A stretch of 44,694 nucleotides of DNA, taken from positions 1-44,694 of IMG/VR virus record IMGVR_UViG_3300044622_000127, one strand, 5' to 3'. The notes beneath the pieces are model-generated. The model did no database searches. It was not told where the DNA came from and saw only the letters and a program-made list of their open reading frames with translations. Made by a program: the position numbers and the translations under genes. Of this stretch, positions 35,545 to 42,488 are shown piece after piece (the first letter of the stretch is position 1; each line of letters opens with the position of its first letter). This DNA is from a virus.

Positions 35545-35636
35545 GAATTTTAACAGGCGCGCAAAATGATGTGCGATTGTTGAAGTGTAGTAAAGAAGTA
35601 GAAGTAATTTATAAGGAGTTTGTTAATGCCAAATAA
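35541..35636 (+). CDS. 31-residue micro-ORF bridging genes 21 and 22
   Basis: An ATG overlapping the gp21 stop (ATGA) opens MRILTGAQNDVRLLKCSKEV followed by EVIYKEFVNAK, then TAA at 35634-35636. The ORF contains the AAGGAG of gene 22 and overlaps the gene 22 ATG by 11 bases. The tight fit to both neighbours and the even, helix-like composition suggest a real peptide or a device for translational coupling. No function is known to me. A minor prohead part is possible. Confidence 0.5.
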   Translation: MRILTGAQNDVRLLKCSKEVEVIYKEFVNAK

Positions 35637-36729
35637 TGCCATTAAATCTCTGCTTGAAAACGGCATGATTAATGAGGAAACTCAACAGGCCATTACAGAA
35701 GCTTGGGACGCCCAGATAAACGAGGCGAAAGAGCAAGTACGTAGTGAACTGCGTGAGGAATTCGCACGTCGTTACGAGCATGATAAGTCAGTTATGGTTG
35801 TGGCTTTAGACAAAATGGTAACAGAATCTCTTCAGGTAGAAATTGCTGAGTTCAAGGAAGAGAAGCAAGCACTAGCAGAAGACCGCGTTAAGTTTCAGAA
35901 GCACATGCGTGAGTCAAGTGGACGTTTCAATCAGTTCATGACAGAAAAACTAGCAGAAGAAATCAAAGAACTACGTAAGGATCGCAAGGTTCAAAACGAA
36001 AGCTTAGGTAAGCTAGAGAAGTTTGTTATGAAGCAACTGGCTGGAGAAATCCAAGAGTTTGCTAAAGACAAGCAAGACGTCGTAGAAACAAAGGTTCGTT
36101 TAATTGCAGGTGCCAAGAAGAAGTTAGGCGAAATGCAAAAGACGTTTGTTTCCCGCAGCGCCGTGCTAGTTAAAGAAGCTGTTACAAAGAGTTTAGAGTC
36201 TGAATTGACACAGCTCAAAGAGGATATTCAAATTGCACGTGAAAATATGTTCGGACGTCGATTGTTCGAAGCTTTCGCTAGCGAATTCACTGTTACTCAC
36301 TTAAATGAGAACAAGGAAATTGCCAAGCTAACCGCACTGGTTAAAGCTAAGAATCGTCAACTAGAAGAGGCAAAGACACTTGTAACTAAGGCATCCAAAT
36401 TAGTTGAGTCGAAAGACCGTGAAGTAAAAGTTATTCAAGAAACTGCTGAGCGTAAGCAAGTAATAGCCGAACTGCTAAAACCGCTCAACAAAGAAAAGGC
36501 ATCAATAATGTCCGATCTACTTGAAAATGTACAGACCAATAAACTGCGTTCTGTATACGATAAGTATCTACCAGCAGTTCTTAACGAGAAGAAGGAAGTG
36601 TCCAAGCCTCAAGCACAAACACTAACTGAAGGACGTAAAGAAGTGACGGGCGATAAAACTGCTAAACCAACTGTTCAATACGATGCTGATAATGTCATCG
36701 CTATTAAACGATTAGCAGGGCTGAAGTAA
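35626..36729 (+). CDS. 22: Prohead scaffold protein gp22
   Basis: The 367-residue protein is almost wholly helical and charged, as expected of the main scaffold: the N-terminus is IKSLLENGMINEETQQAITE, with long coiled coils (EIAEFKEEKQALAEDRVKFQ) and the family's C-terminal half (ENMFGRRLFEAFASEFTVTH). It shapes the prohead and is then degraded by gp21. T4 gp22 is 269 residues, so this one is longer. The start is ATG at 35626, seven bases after AAGGAG; a TTG two codons upstream is less likely. Gene 23 follows 22 bases on. Confidence 0.92.
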   Translation: MPNNAIKSLLENGMINEETQQAITEAWDAQINEAKEQVRSELREEFARRYEHDKSVMVVALDKMVTESLQVEIAEFKEEKQALAEDRVKFQKHMRESSGRFNQFMTEKLAEEIKELRKDRKVQNESLGKLEKFVMKQLAGEIQEFAKDKQDVVETKVRLIAGAKKKLGEMQKTFVSRSAVLVKEAVTKSLESELTQLKEDIQIARENMFGRRLFEAFASEFTVTHLNENKEIAKLTALVKAKNRQLEEAKTLVTKASKLVESKDREVKVIQETAERKQVIAELLKPLNKEKASIMSDLLENVQTNKLRSVYDKYLPAVLNEKKEVSKPQAQTLTEGRKEVTGDKTAKPTVQYDADNVIAIKRLAGLK

Positions 36730-36751
36730 AAATCTTAGGAGAAATATAAAA

Positions 36752-37927
36752 ATGTCACAAAACCTATTAGAAAGTCGTTGGGGTGAAACCAAAGAGGCCC
36801 TGTTAGAAGGTTTACAAGGTTCACGCCGCACTTCGATGTCAGTAGTTCTAGAAAATACACGCCGTCACTTAGCAGAAAATGCTACAGCCGGTGGAACACA
36901 AGCAGCAAACGTAGCATCGCTTAACCGTGTCATTCTTCCAGTAATTCGTCGAGTTATGCCGACTGTTATTGCGAACGAAATCGTTGGTGTTCAGCCAATG
37001 ACAGGTCCAGTTGCACAGATTCATACTCTGCGTGTTCGTTATGCAGATGCAATGAATGCTGACGGTGGATTAACAGACACAGCAGCAGGTGACGAAGCTC
37101 TAAGCCCGTTCAAGATTGCAACAGCTTACTCCGGTAGCTCTGCAACTGGCCGTGCTGACAGCACAGCAACACTTGAAGGCGTTCCTGGACGTCGTATCAA
37201 TGTGCAGATCTTAAAGCAAGTCGTTGAAGCAAAGACTCGCAAATTAAGCGCACGTTGGACGTTTGAAGCAGCACAAGACGCACAAGCTATGCACGGTCTC
37301 GACGTTGAGGCAGAAATCATGGCAGCACTTGCTCAAGAAATCACGGTTGAAATCGACCAGGAAATTCTTAGCTCGCTACGTGCTCTGGCAGCAACAGAAG
37401 CAACTTACAACCAAGCAGCAGTTAGCGGTACAGCAACATTCGTTGGTGACGAACACGCAGCACTAGCAGTTCTCGTCAACCGCGTCGCTAACCAAATCGC
37501 AACACGCACACGTCGTGGCGCTGGTAACTGGGCAGTTGTTTCCCCAGCTGCACTAACAGTTCTACAGTCGGCAACAACATCGGCATTTGCACGTACAACT
37601 GAAGGCACTTTCGAAGCTCCTACAAACACAAAGTTTGTTGGTACATTGAACAGCGCAATGAAAGTTTATGTCGATTCATACGCAAGCGATTCAACTCCAG
37701 TCCTAGTTGGTTATAAGGGCTCGAGCGAAGCAGACGCAGCGGCGTTCTACTGCCCATACGTTCCGCTAATGAGTTCTGGTGTTGTTCTTGACCCAGCAAC
37801 TTTTGAACCGGTCGTTGGCTTTATGACACGTTATGGCTATGTTGAGTTAACAAACACAGCATCTAGCTTAGGTAACGCAGGTGATTACCTTGGTGAGATC
37901 GCTGTTCAGAACCTCACATTCCAGTAA
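36752..37927 (+). CDS. 23: Major capsid protein gp23, compact form
   Basis: The 391-residue protein is gp23: SLNRVILPVIRRVMPTVIAN, then VGVQPMTGPVAQIHTLRVRY near residues 80-100, and FEPVVGFMTRYGYVELTN near the end. It has the HK97 fold and forms the hexamers of the head. T4 gp23 is 521 residues and cyanophage versions about 460-475, so about 70 or more residues are missing, probably from the insertion domain and surface loops. The N-terminal ~60 residues may be the delta piece removed by gp21. TTAGGAG precedes the ATG. There is no separate late promoter; a strong terminator follows. Confidence 0.95.
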   Translation: MSQNLLESRWGETKEALLEGLQGSRRTSMSVVLENTRRHLAENATAGGTQAANVASLNRVILPVIRRVMPTVIANEIVGVQPMTGPVAQIHTLRVRYADAMNADGGLTDTAAGDEALSPFKIATAYSGSSATGRADSTATLEGVPGRRINVQILKQVVEAKTRKLSARWTFEAAQDAQAMHGLDVEAEIMAALAQEITVEIDQEILSSLRALAATEATYNQAAVSGTATFVGDEHAALAVLVNRVANQIATRTRRGAGNWAVVSPAALTVLQSATTSAFARTTEGTFEAPTNTKFVGTLNSAMKVYVDSYASDSTPVLVGYKGSSEADAAAFYCPYVPLMSSGVVLDPATFEPVVGFMTRYGYVELTNTASSLGNAGDYLGEIAVQNLTFQ

Positions 37928-37949
37928 ATCGAAGCAAACGCATCAAAAA

Positions 37950-37976
37950 GAAAAGCACTCTTCGGAGTGCTTTTTC
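37950..37976 (+). terminator. Strong terminator after gp23
   Basis: AGCACTC (37954-37960), loop TTCG and GAGTGCT (37965-37971) are followed by T5C. An A-rich run before the stem makes it partly two-way. It closes the head gene unit. Confidence 0.9.
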
Positions 37977-37996
37977 TTGAGCAAATATTCTGCCAA

Positions 37997-38004
37997 AATA
38001 AATA
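37997..38004 (+). promoter_or_regulatory. Late promoter box abutting the 124-residue gene
   Basis: AATAAATA followed by CTAG, then the ATG at 38009. The distance from box to ATG is four bases, so transcription would start at about the ATG. Confidence 0.55.
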
Positions 38005-38008
38005 CTAG

Positions 38009-38383
38009 ATGGAAAATAAAGAAGAACTCTTAAAGAGATTTAAAGCTACACTCGACATACTAATGCCAACTTTTGAATATGTAGATATGCTGCACGACGA
38101 AGAGCGAGATTTTTGCGAACAAGCGTTCCACGAGATTTCACCTTGTTATATTTTTATGTATGCTGTTGTCGTTGGAGGTAAGTTACCTGACGCTTATTCC
38201 TCGATTGATGCTCAGTTAGAAATGTTTGACAAGATAAAGTTCCTAGCAGGCATTAGTGCGGTCGAATACAGACGTCTGCGAGCAGTAAAAGACAGCTTAG
38301 ACCAGTATCAACTTGGCTTTTATGCCTTACTTGAAACCTTCTTGTTAATGTACCACGCTTATTCGTACGGGATAGAAAAGTAG
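38009..38383 (+). CDS. Unknown 124-residue helical protein
   Basis: I do not recognise this protein. It is helical, with an acidic N-terminal half (MLHDEERDFCEQAFHEIS) and a rather apolar C-terminal helix (FYALLETFLLMYHAYSYG), but it has no clear membrane span. TAG lies directly before its ATG in frame, so 38009 is the first possible start. There is no ribosome site; a late promoter box is four bases upstream. It stands alone between the gp23 terminator and the fibre gene promoter, so it appears to be a single-gene late unit. Confidence 0.75.
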   Translation: MENKEELLKRFKATLDILMPTFEYVDMLHDEERDFCEQAFHEISPCYIFMYAVVVGGKLPDAYSSIDAQLEMFDKIKFLAGISAVEYRRLRAVKDSLDQYQLGFYALLETFLLMYHAYSYGIEK

Positions 38384-38412
38384 CGTCTGAATTTTTGCCT
38401 TTTTCATGTTGG

Positions 38413-38420
38413 GATAAATA
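38413..38420 (+). promoter_or_regulatory. Late promoter for the fibre gene cluster
   Basis: GATAAATA followed by CA, 21 bases before the ATG at 38442, with AGGA in the leader. It probably serves the whole fibre cluster to the right edge, since the following genes are nearly contiguous. Confidence 0.65.
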
Positions 38421-38441
38421 CATTGATATAGGAAAAAGAGT

Positions 38442-39116
38442 ATGGCGCGAATAGTTAAAAAACTTGCCGAAGGCATAGAATACCTTGTAGTTACTGCTAA
38501 TGCAGCTCCGACGCTATTTACAATCGGTGAACTAGCGTCTAACAATGCTGAATTAACAGTTAACGGTAACTTAACCGTGAGAGGTACTAGCTCAACAATC
38601 CATTCAACTGACACGTTAATCGACGACAATTTCATTACGTTGAACGCTGGTGTAACTGGTGTTCCGTCGTTAGATTCTGGTATCGAAGTTGAACGCGGCA
38701 CTTCACCTAACGTTTCCATCCAATGGAACGAAACGGTTGATAGATGGCAAATGACAAACGACGGGTCTACATTTGGTAACATTGCTACCATCGGAGCAGG
38801 TTCTAGTTATATTGAGAACATAGTCGAAGATCTAACACCTCAGTTAGGCGGAAACTTAGATGTAAACGGTAAAACTATTACATCAGTTGGAGCAACAAAC
38901 GTAATTATTAATCCAGATGTCAATCTTCAGTTAGAGAAAGTGTTACAGATTAAAGAAATTACAGCTCCCGGTGCTAACGTAGCTGGATACGGACTTGTTC
39001 ACGGCAACGTAGTAGGTGGCGGAGGAACAGGTATTTACGTAACACACGAATCAGAGATAACACAAGAGCTAATTTCTAAAAAGAAAGCTCTAGCATTTTC
39101 AATTATTTTAGGATAA
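38442..39116 (+). CDS. Tail fibre-like structural protein
   Basis: The 224-residue protein has the beta-repeat NGNLTVRGTSSTIHSTDTLI then DDNFITLNAGVTG, followed by GIEVERGTSPNVSIQWNETV. These patterns recur in tail-fibre and other virion-surface proteins of marine phages (short strands ending in NGNLTV/N-T-I-D-D elements, then a GI-V-RG-W module). It is probably a fibre shaft or adaptor. The C-terminus ends in a short helix. AGGA precedes the ATG. Confidence 0.75.
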   Translation: MARIVKKLAEGIEYLVVTANAAPTLFTIGELASNNAELTVNGNLTVRGTSSTIHSTDTLIDDNFITLNAGVTGVPSLDSGIEVERGTSPNVSIQWNETVDRWQMTNDGSTFGNIATIGAGSSYIENIVEDLTPQLGGNLDVNGKTITSVGATNVIINPDVNLQLEKVLQIKEITAPGANVAGYGLVHGNVVGGGGTGIYVTHESEITQELISKKKALAFSIILG

Positions 39117-39122
39117 CAAATT

Positions 39123-39434
39123 ATGGCATTAGCTCGCGCAGCAATAAACAACGCTTCACCGACAACAGTATATACAAGTAGTGGAGCATCCGTAACGTCG
39201 GTTATTTATGTTTGTAATACTGGTACTGCCCAGACATTCGACCTTCACTTAGTTACAAGTGGAGGAACGGCCGACGCTACAAATTTAATTTACTCAGCCG
39301 TTCCTTTAACCGCAGCTGATACTTACGTCTTAGACAAAGAAAAGATTGTATTAGCTAACGGAGACTTTATTGCGGCCAAGGCAGGATCATTTGCTAGCAC
39401 AATTATTGTTACAGTTAGTTACATGGGAGCGTAA
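39123..39434 (+). CDS. Small beta-rich virion protein
   Basis: The 103-residue protein is all-beta by composition: SVIYVCNTGTAQTFDLHLVT, then YVLDKEKIVLANGDFIAAKA. This is the pattern of small virion decoration or fibre-associated proteins in marine phages. Its gene lies within a run of fibre genes, six bases after the previous stop. No enzyme motifs are seen; the precise role is unknown. Confidence 0.7.
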   Translation: MALARAAINNASPTTVYTSSGASVTSVIYVCNTGTAQTFDLHLVTSGGTADATNLIYSAVPLTAADTYVLDKEKIVLANGDFIAAKAGSFASTIIVTVSYMGA

Positions 39435-39437
39435 ACA

Positions 39438-39872
39438 ATGGGCCGTTTAATTAAGAACTATCAGTTTCGAGATGGTGTCTACGCATCTCGTCTCCAAGTA
39501 GGCGACGGCGCAATGGCGCCAAGTGCACCGCAGAACGGTCACATGCGATTTAATTCAAGCACACTTAAAGTTGAGGCTTACTACTCTGGTGCCTGGAGAG
39601 AATTGACCCAAGCCGGTAGAGTCGAAATTATTAAAGATTCGTTTACAGGTAATGCAACTGGTGGCCAAGTAGATTTTACTATGTCATTCTCAGACGCTGC
39701 AACTTATGTAGGAGGTAATGCCCAAGCAGTAATGGTATTCGCCGGCGGCGTATTTCAGAACCCGGAAGTGTCGTACACCATTCTTAATACTATCTTAACT
39801 TTTTCTGTTGCTCCAGCTGACGGAGTCTCAATTATTGTACTACACAATCTTAACAGTACGATTGTGGATTAA
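39438..39872 (+). CDS. Fibre-associated beta-structured protein
   Basis: The 144-residue protein has an N-terminal segment (APSAPQNGHMRFNSSTLKVE then YYSGAWREL), common in phage fibre adaptors that describe one strand-rich unit. A C-terminal module follows (VDFTMSFSD, AVMVFAGGVFQNPEVSYTIL, APADGVSIIVLH) that is widespread in phage tail fibres. The giant protein at the left of the window has similar inserted modules. It starts three bases after the previous stop. Confidence 0.75.
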   Translation: MGRLIKNYQFRDGVYASRLQVGDGAMAPSAPQNGHMRFNSSTLKVEAYYSGAWRELTQAGRVEIIKDSFTGNATGGQVDFTMSFSDAATYVGGNAQAVMVFAGGVFQNPEVSYTILNTILTFSVAPADGVSIIVLHNLNSTIVD

Positions 39873-39877
39873 CGCCA

Positions 39878-42487
39878 ATGACAATCACCAAGGTCCCAGG
39901 CCCGTTACTATACTCTGACTTAGATAGGCAAGGTGTCGATCTTCAGTTCACGACTGATAATTCACCACTACTCTATTTAGACTTTGCTAAGTTTCAAGTA
40001 GCAATTGACGGGAACACCGATTCAACAACAGAGACATTTACAGTATTCGGCAATGCTAAAATTGCTAACATACTTTTCCACAGCGCGTCAATTTCATCTA
40101 CAACAGATTTGACTCTGTCAGCGACAGGTAATATTAAGCTACCTTCGGTCGGCACAGATGGACTAGTCAGACTAACAGCAGATGGAGTTCTAATAGCTGA
40201 CACAGCAGACTACCGTGTTGCTGTTTCTATTCAAGGCTCAGTAGCTAACTACGCGGCTCTACCTGGTGAAGCAGCTAACGGCGACTTATGGATCACCTTA
40301 GATGACGGCCATGGTTGGTTGTCAGATGGAGCAGGTGGGTGGTCTGACATTGGTCAGATCGTCGGCCCTCAAGGAACAAGCGGATACAGCGGCGTGTCAG
40401 GTACTCCCGGTACGACAGTTATTATCGACGGAGCAGTAGCAGACTACGCATCGTTGCCGGGCGGTACAGCATTCGGCGATATATGGGTCACGTCTGACAC
40501 AAGCGATGCGTGGTTGTCTGATGGAATAGGCGGCTGGTCTAATCTTGGACCTATCCAAGGTCCAGCAGGCGCGTCCGGTTATTCAGGTACCAATGGAACG
40601 ATAGGAGCCGACGGTGCTTCTGGTTATTCAGGTACTAACGGAATCATTGGTGCCGACGGAGCATCGGGATACTCAGGCATTAACGGAACCATCGGCGCCG
40701 ACGGAGCATCCGGTTATTCGGGCATCAGCGGTTACTCGGGGTCAGTTGGCCCGCAAGGAACCTCGGGATATTCTGGTGCTGTTACCGACGGAACGTTTGT
40801 TCCTCTTGGAACACCAACCGACGGATTATGGACCGACGGTCTTAATGCTTGGACACCTTCAACTACTGTAACTGATGCGCTCGACGACTGCAACGAACTG
40901 TTTAGTTACCTAGCGCCGGCAGATGCTTCGGGGCTTGCTGGTAATATGTCAATGTCCGGCACTACACTTTATACAGGATACGCGTCGCAGAATAATACGA
41001 ACTATAAGACAGGTTTACCTGCGGGTTCGTTGTACACAGGTATGATCATTAACGACCCTACATTTACTTTAACTACGCCGTCTACTTCTACAATGTTTAA
41101 CAAAGCAGACGAAGGATACACTAGATGGTACGCTGCCACTGGCACTAACGCATACGGTGCAGCAACAAGTGAAGTGAACCATACTGCTAATTTTAACACA
41201 GCACAACGAGCGGGAACACAAACATCTACTCCCTGGACATCTGGCCAACTATCAGTTACATCAGTTACCTGGTACAACTCTTTTCCGAAATGGCAAAAAG
41301 GAAATGCTACTTTAACTCTTACTGGTGCTCAACTGTCACAAGGCTACAACAAGATTAAGATACAACGGGAAGGCGGCTTTACTACACAGTTTACGAACGA
41401 CTATGAAGTATTCTACGATAATGATGCAGGTGCTAACCCGACGGTGTCGGGCACACCTACAGCAGTTGAAGGTGTAACTGTTAACACTGGGTACCTATCC
41501 GGAGTAAATTTTTACATTAGAGGATCGACATTTAAAGTTGGTACAGTTGGATTAGATTGTTTCGACAACGTATATGTACTGAACCCATTGGCTATAACCT
41601 CCTCGGACAGCAATTCGATGGGTAATTCATCTATCGCATGGAATGACGCAACCGTAACAGGTGTAACTAATCCACCTACCATTGGTAATACGATGACAGT
41701 GACTGATAAGGTTATAACCGTTCCGTCAAGTAACGTAAGAAGCATTAACGCAAGAGTTACAATAACTCCTACTGACCCATACGGTTCATATTCAGGTGTT
41801 CAGTCTGCTTCTGCAAACCGACTGATTAACGCTTACTTAAATACAGTAGCAGGAACCTCGTCAGACGTTGGTGAGTTCTTCGACGATGAATGGTATAGGA
41901 TGCTTTCGAACTTTAGCTTAACAAGTACTTCATATTCAGCAGGCGGCGCCGGCGGGTGGGATTCGACAATCTCACTTGTATCTGGCACGACCGGATATAC
42001 TGGTTTGCAAGTTTACAACGGCGGATTAAGATATCCGGTTACAAATTACTCATCAGGATACTTACCTTCAACAGGTCAACCGAACTATTCAGGCGCAAGC
42101 GGATTAAGAACTTACATCAGATATTTTTATGTCGGCGGCGGTGTTCAGACCTTAACCTTTACATTAGCAAATCAATCTGGCACAACAAGCTTTGTTTCTG
42201 TTGCTACAGGAGCAAGCGGAAATAACCTAACAATGGAAATGTTAGCACCGAATACTACAGTCAACGGATCAGCAGTTGTTGAATTTAAAGACTGCTACGT
42301 AGCATACACGGCCGACACAGCAATTGGTTGCTACGCAAGCGGAACAAGAAGCTCTTCAACGAGCAATTGGGTTTGTTCGTTAGGTACTAAGTCTACTTCA
42401 ACAAGTGGCAGCGTAGTTGTTATTAGGATCACTGCTGCTGCTGCTTGGACAGGCGTACTTGAAACACTTTCGGTGGTAGGCACATAA
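39878..42487 (+). CDS. Collagen-like tail fibre protein
   Basis: The 869-residue protein has several parts. The N-terminus is beta-rich. Two related ~55-residue modules follow at about residues 117-170 and 188-240 (VANYAALPGEAANGDLWITL and VADYASLPGGTAFGDIWVTS), each ending with GGWS and leading into Gly-X-Y repeats. A collagen-like segment runs at about 228-305 with an 18-residue period (GASGYSG plus TNGTIGAD-type units). The remaining ~560 residues form a large beta-rich receptor-binding-like region rich in Thr, Ser, Asn and Tyr. Collagen-like repeats give a trimeric stalk. The C-terminal part is the likely host-binding tip. The stop lies one base before the next gene. Confidence 0.85.
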   Translation: MTITKVPGPLLYSDLDRQGVDLQFTTDNSPLLYLDFAKFQVAIDGNTDSTTETFTVFGNAKIANILFHSASISSTTDLTLSATGNIKLPSVGTDGLVRLTADGVLIADTADYRVAVSIQGSVANYAALPGEAANGDLWITLDDGHGWLSDGAGGWSDIGQIVGPQGTSGYSGVSGTPGTTVIIDGAVADYASLPGGTAFGDIWVTSDTSDAWLSDGIGGWSNLGPIQGPAGASGYSGTNGTIGADGASGYSGTNGIIGADGASGYSGINGTIGADGASGYSGISGYSGSVGPQGTSGYSGAVTDGTFVPLGTPTDGLWTDGLNAWTPSTTVTDALDDCNELFSYLAPADASGLAGNMSMSGTTLYTGYASQNNTNYKTGLPAGSLYTGMIINDPTFTLTTPSTSTMFNKADEGYTRWYAATGTNAYGAATSEVNHTANFNTAQRAGTQTSTPWTSGQLSVTSVTWYNSFPKWQKGNATLTLTGAQLSQGYNKIKIQREGGFTTQFTNDYEVFYDNDAGANPTVSGTPTAVEGVTVNTGYLSGVNFYIRGSTFKVGTVGLDCFDNVYVLNPLAITSSDSNSMGNSSIAWNDATVTGVTNPPTIGNTMTVTDKVITVPSSNVRSINARVTITPTDPYGSYSGVQSASANRLINAYLNTVAGTSSDVGEFFDDEWYRMLSNFSLTSTSYSAGGAGGWDSTISLVSGTTGYTGLQVYNGGLRYPVTNYSSGYLPSTGQPNYSGASGLRTYIRYFYVGGGVQTLTFTLANQSGTTSFVSVATGASGNNLTMEMLAPNTTVNGSAVVEFKDCYVAYTADTAIGCYASGTRSSSTSNWVCSLGTKSTSTSGSVVVIRITAAAAWTGVLETLSVVGT
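40564..40776 (+). repeat. Collagen-like repeat block
   Basis: Three to four copies of a 54-base unit encode G-x-N-G-x-I-G-A-D-G-A-S-G-Y-S. Copies differ mostly at third positions. A 32-base stretch (40646-40677) recurs exactly at 43149-43180 in the next gene. Confidence 0.85.
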
Positions 42488-42488
42488 C

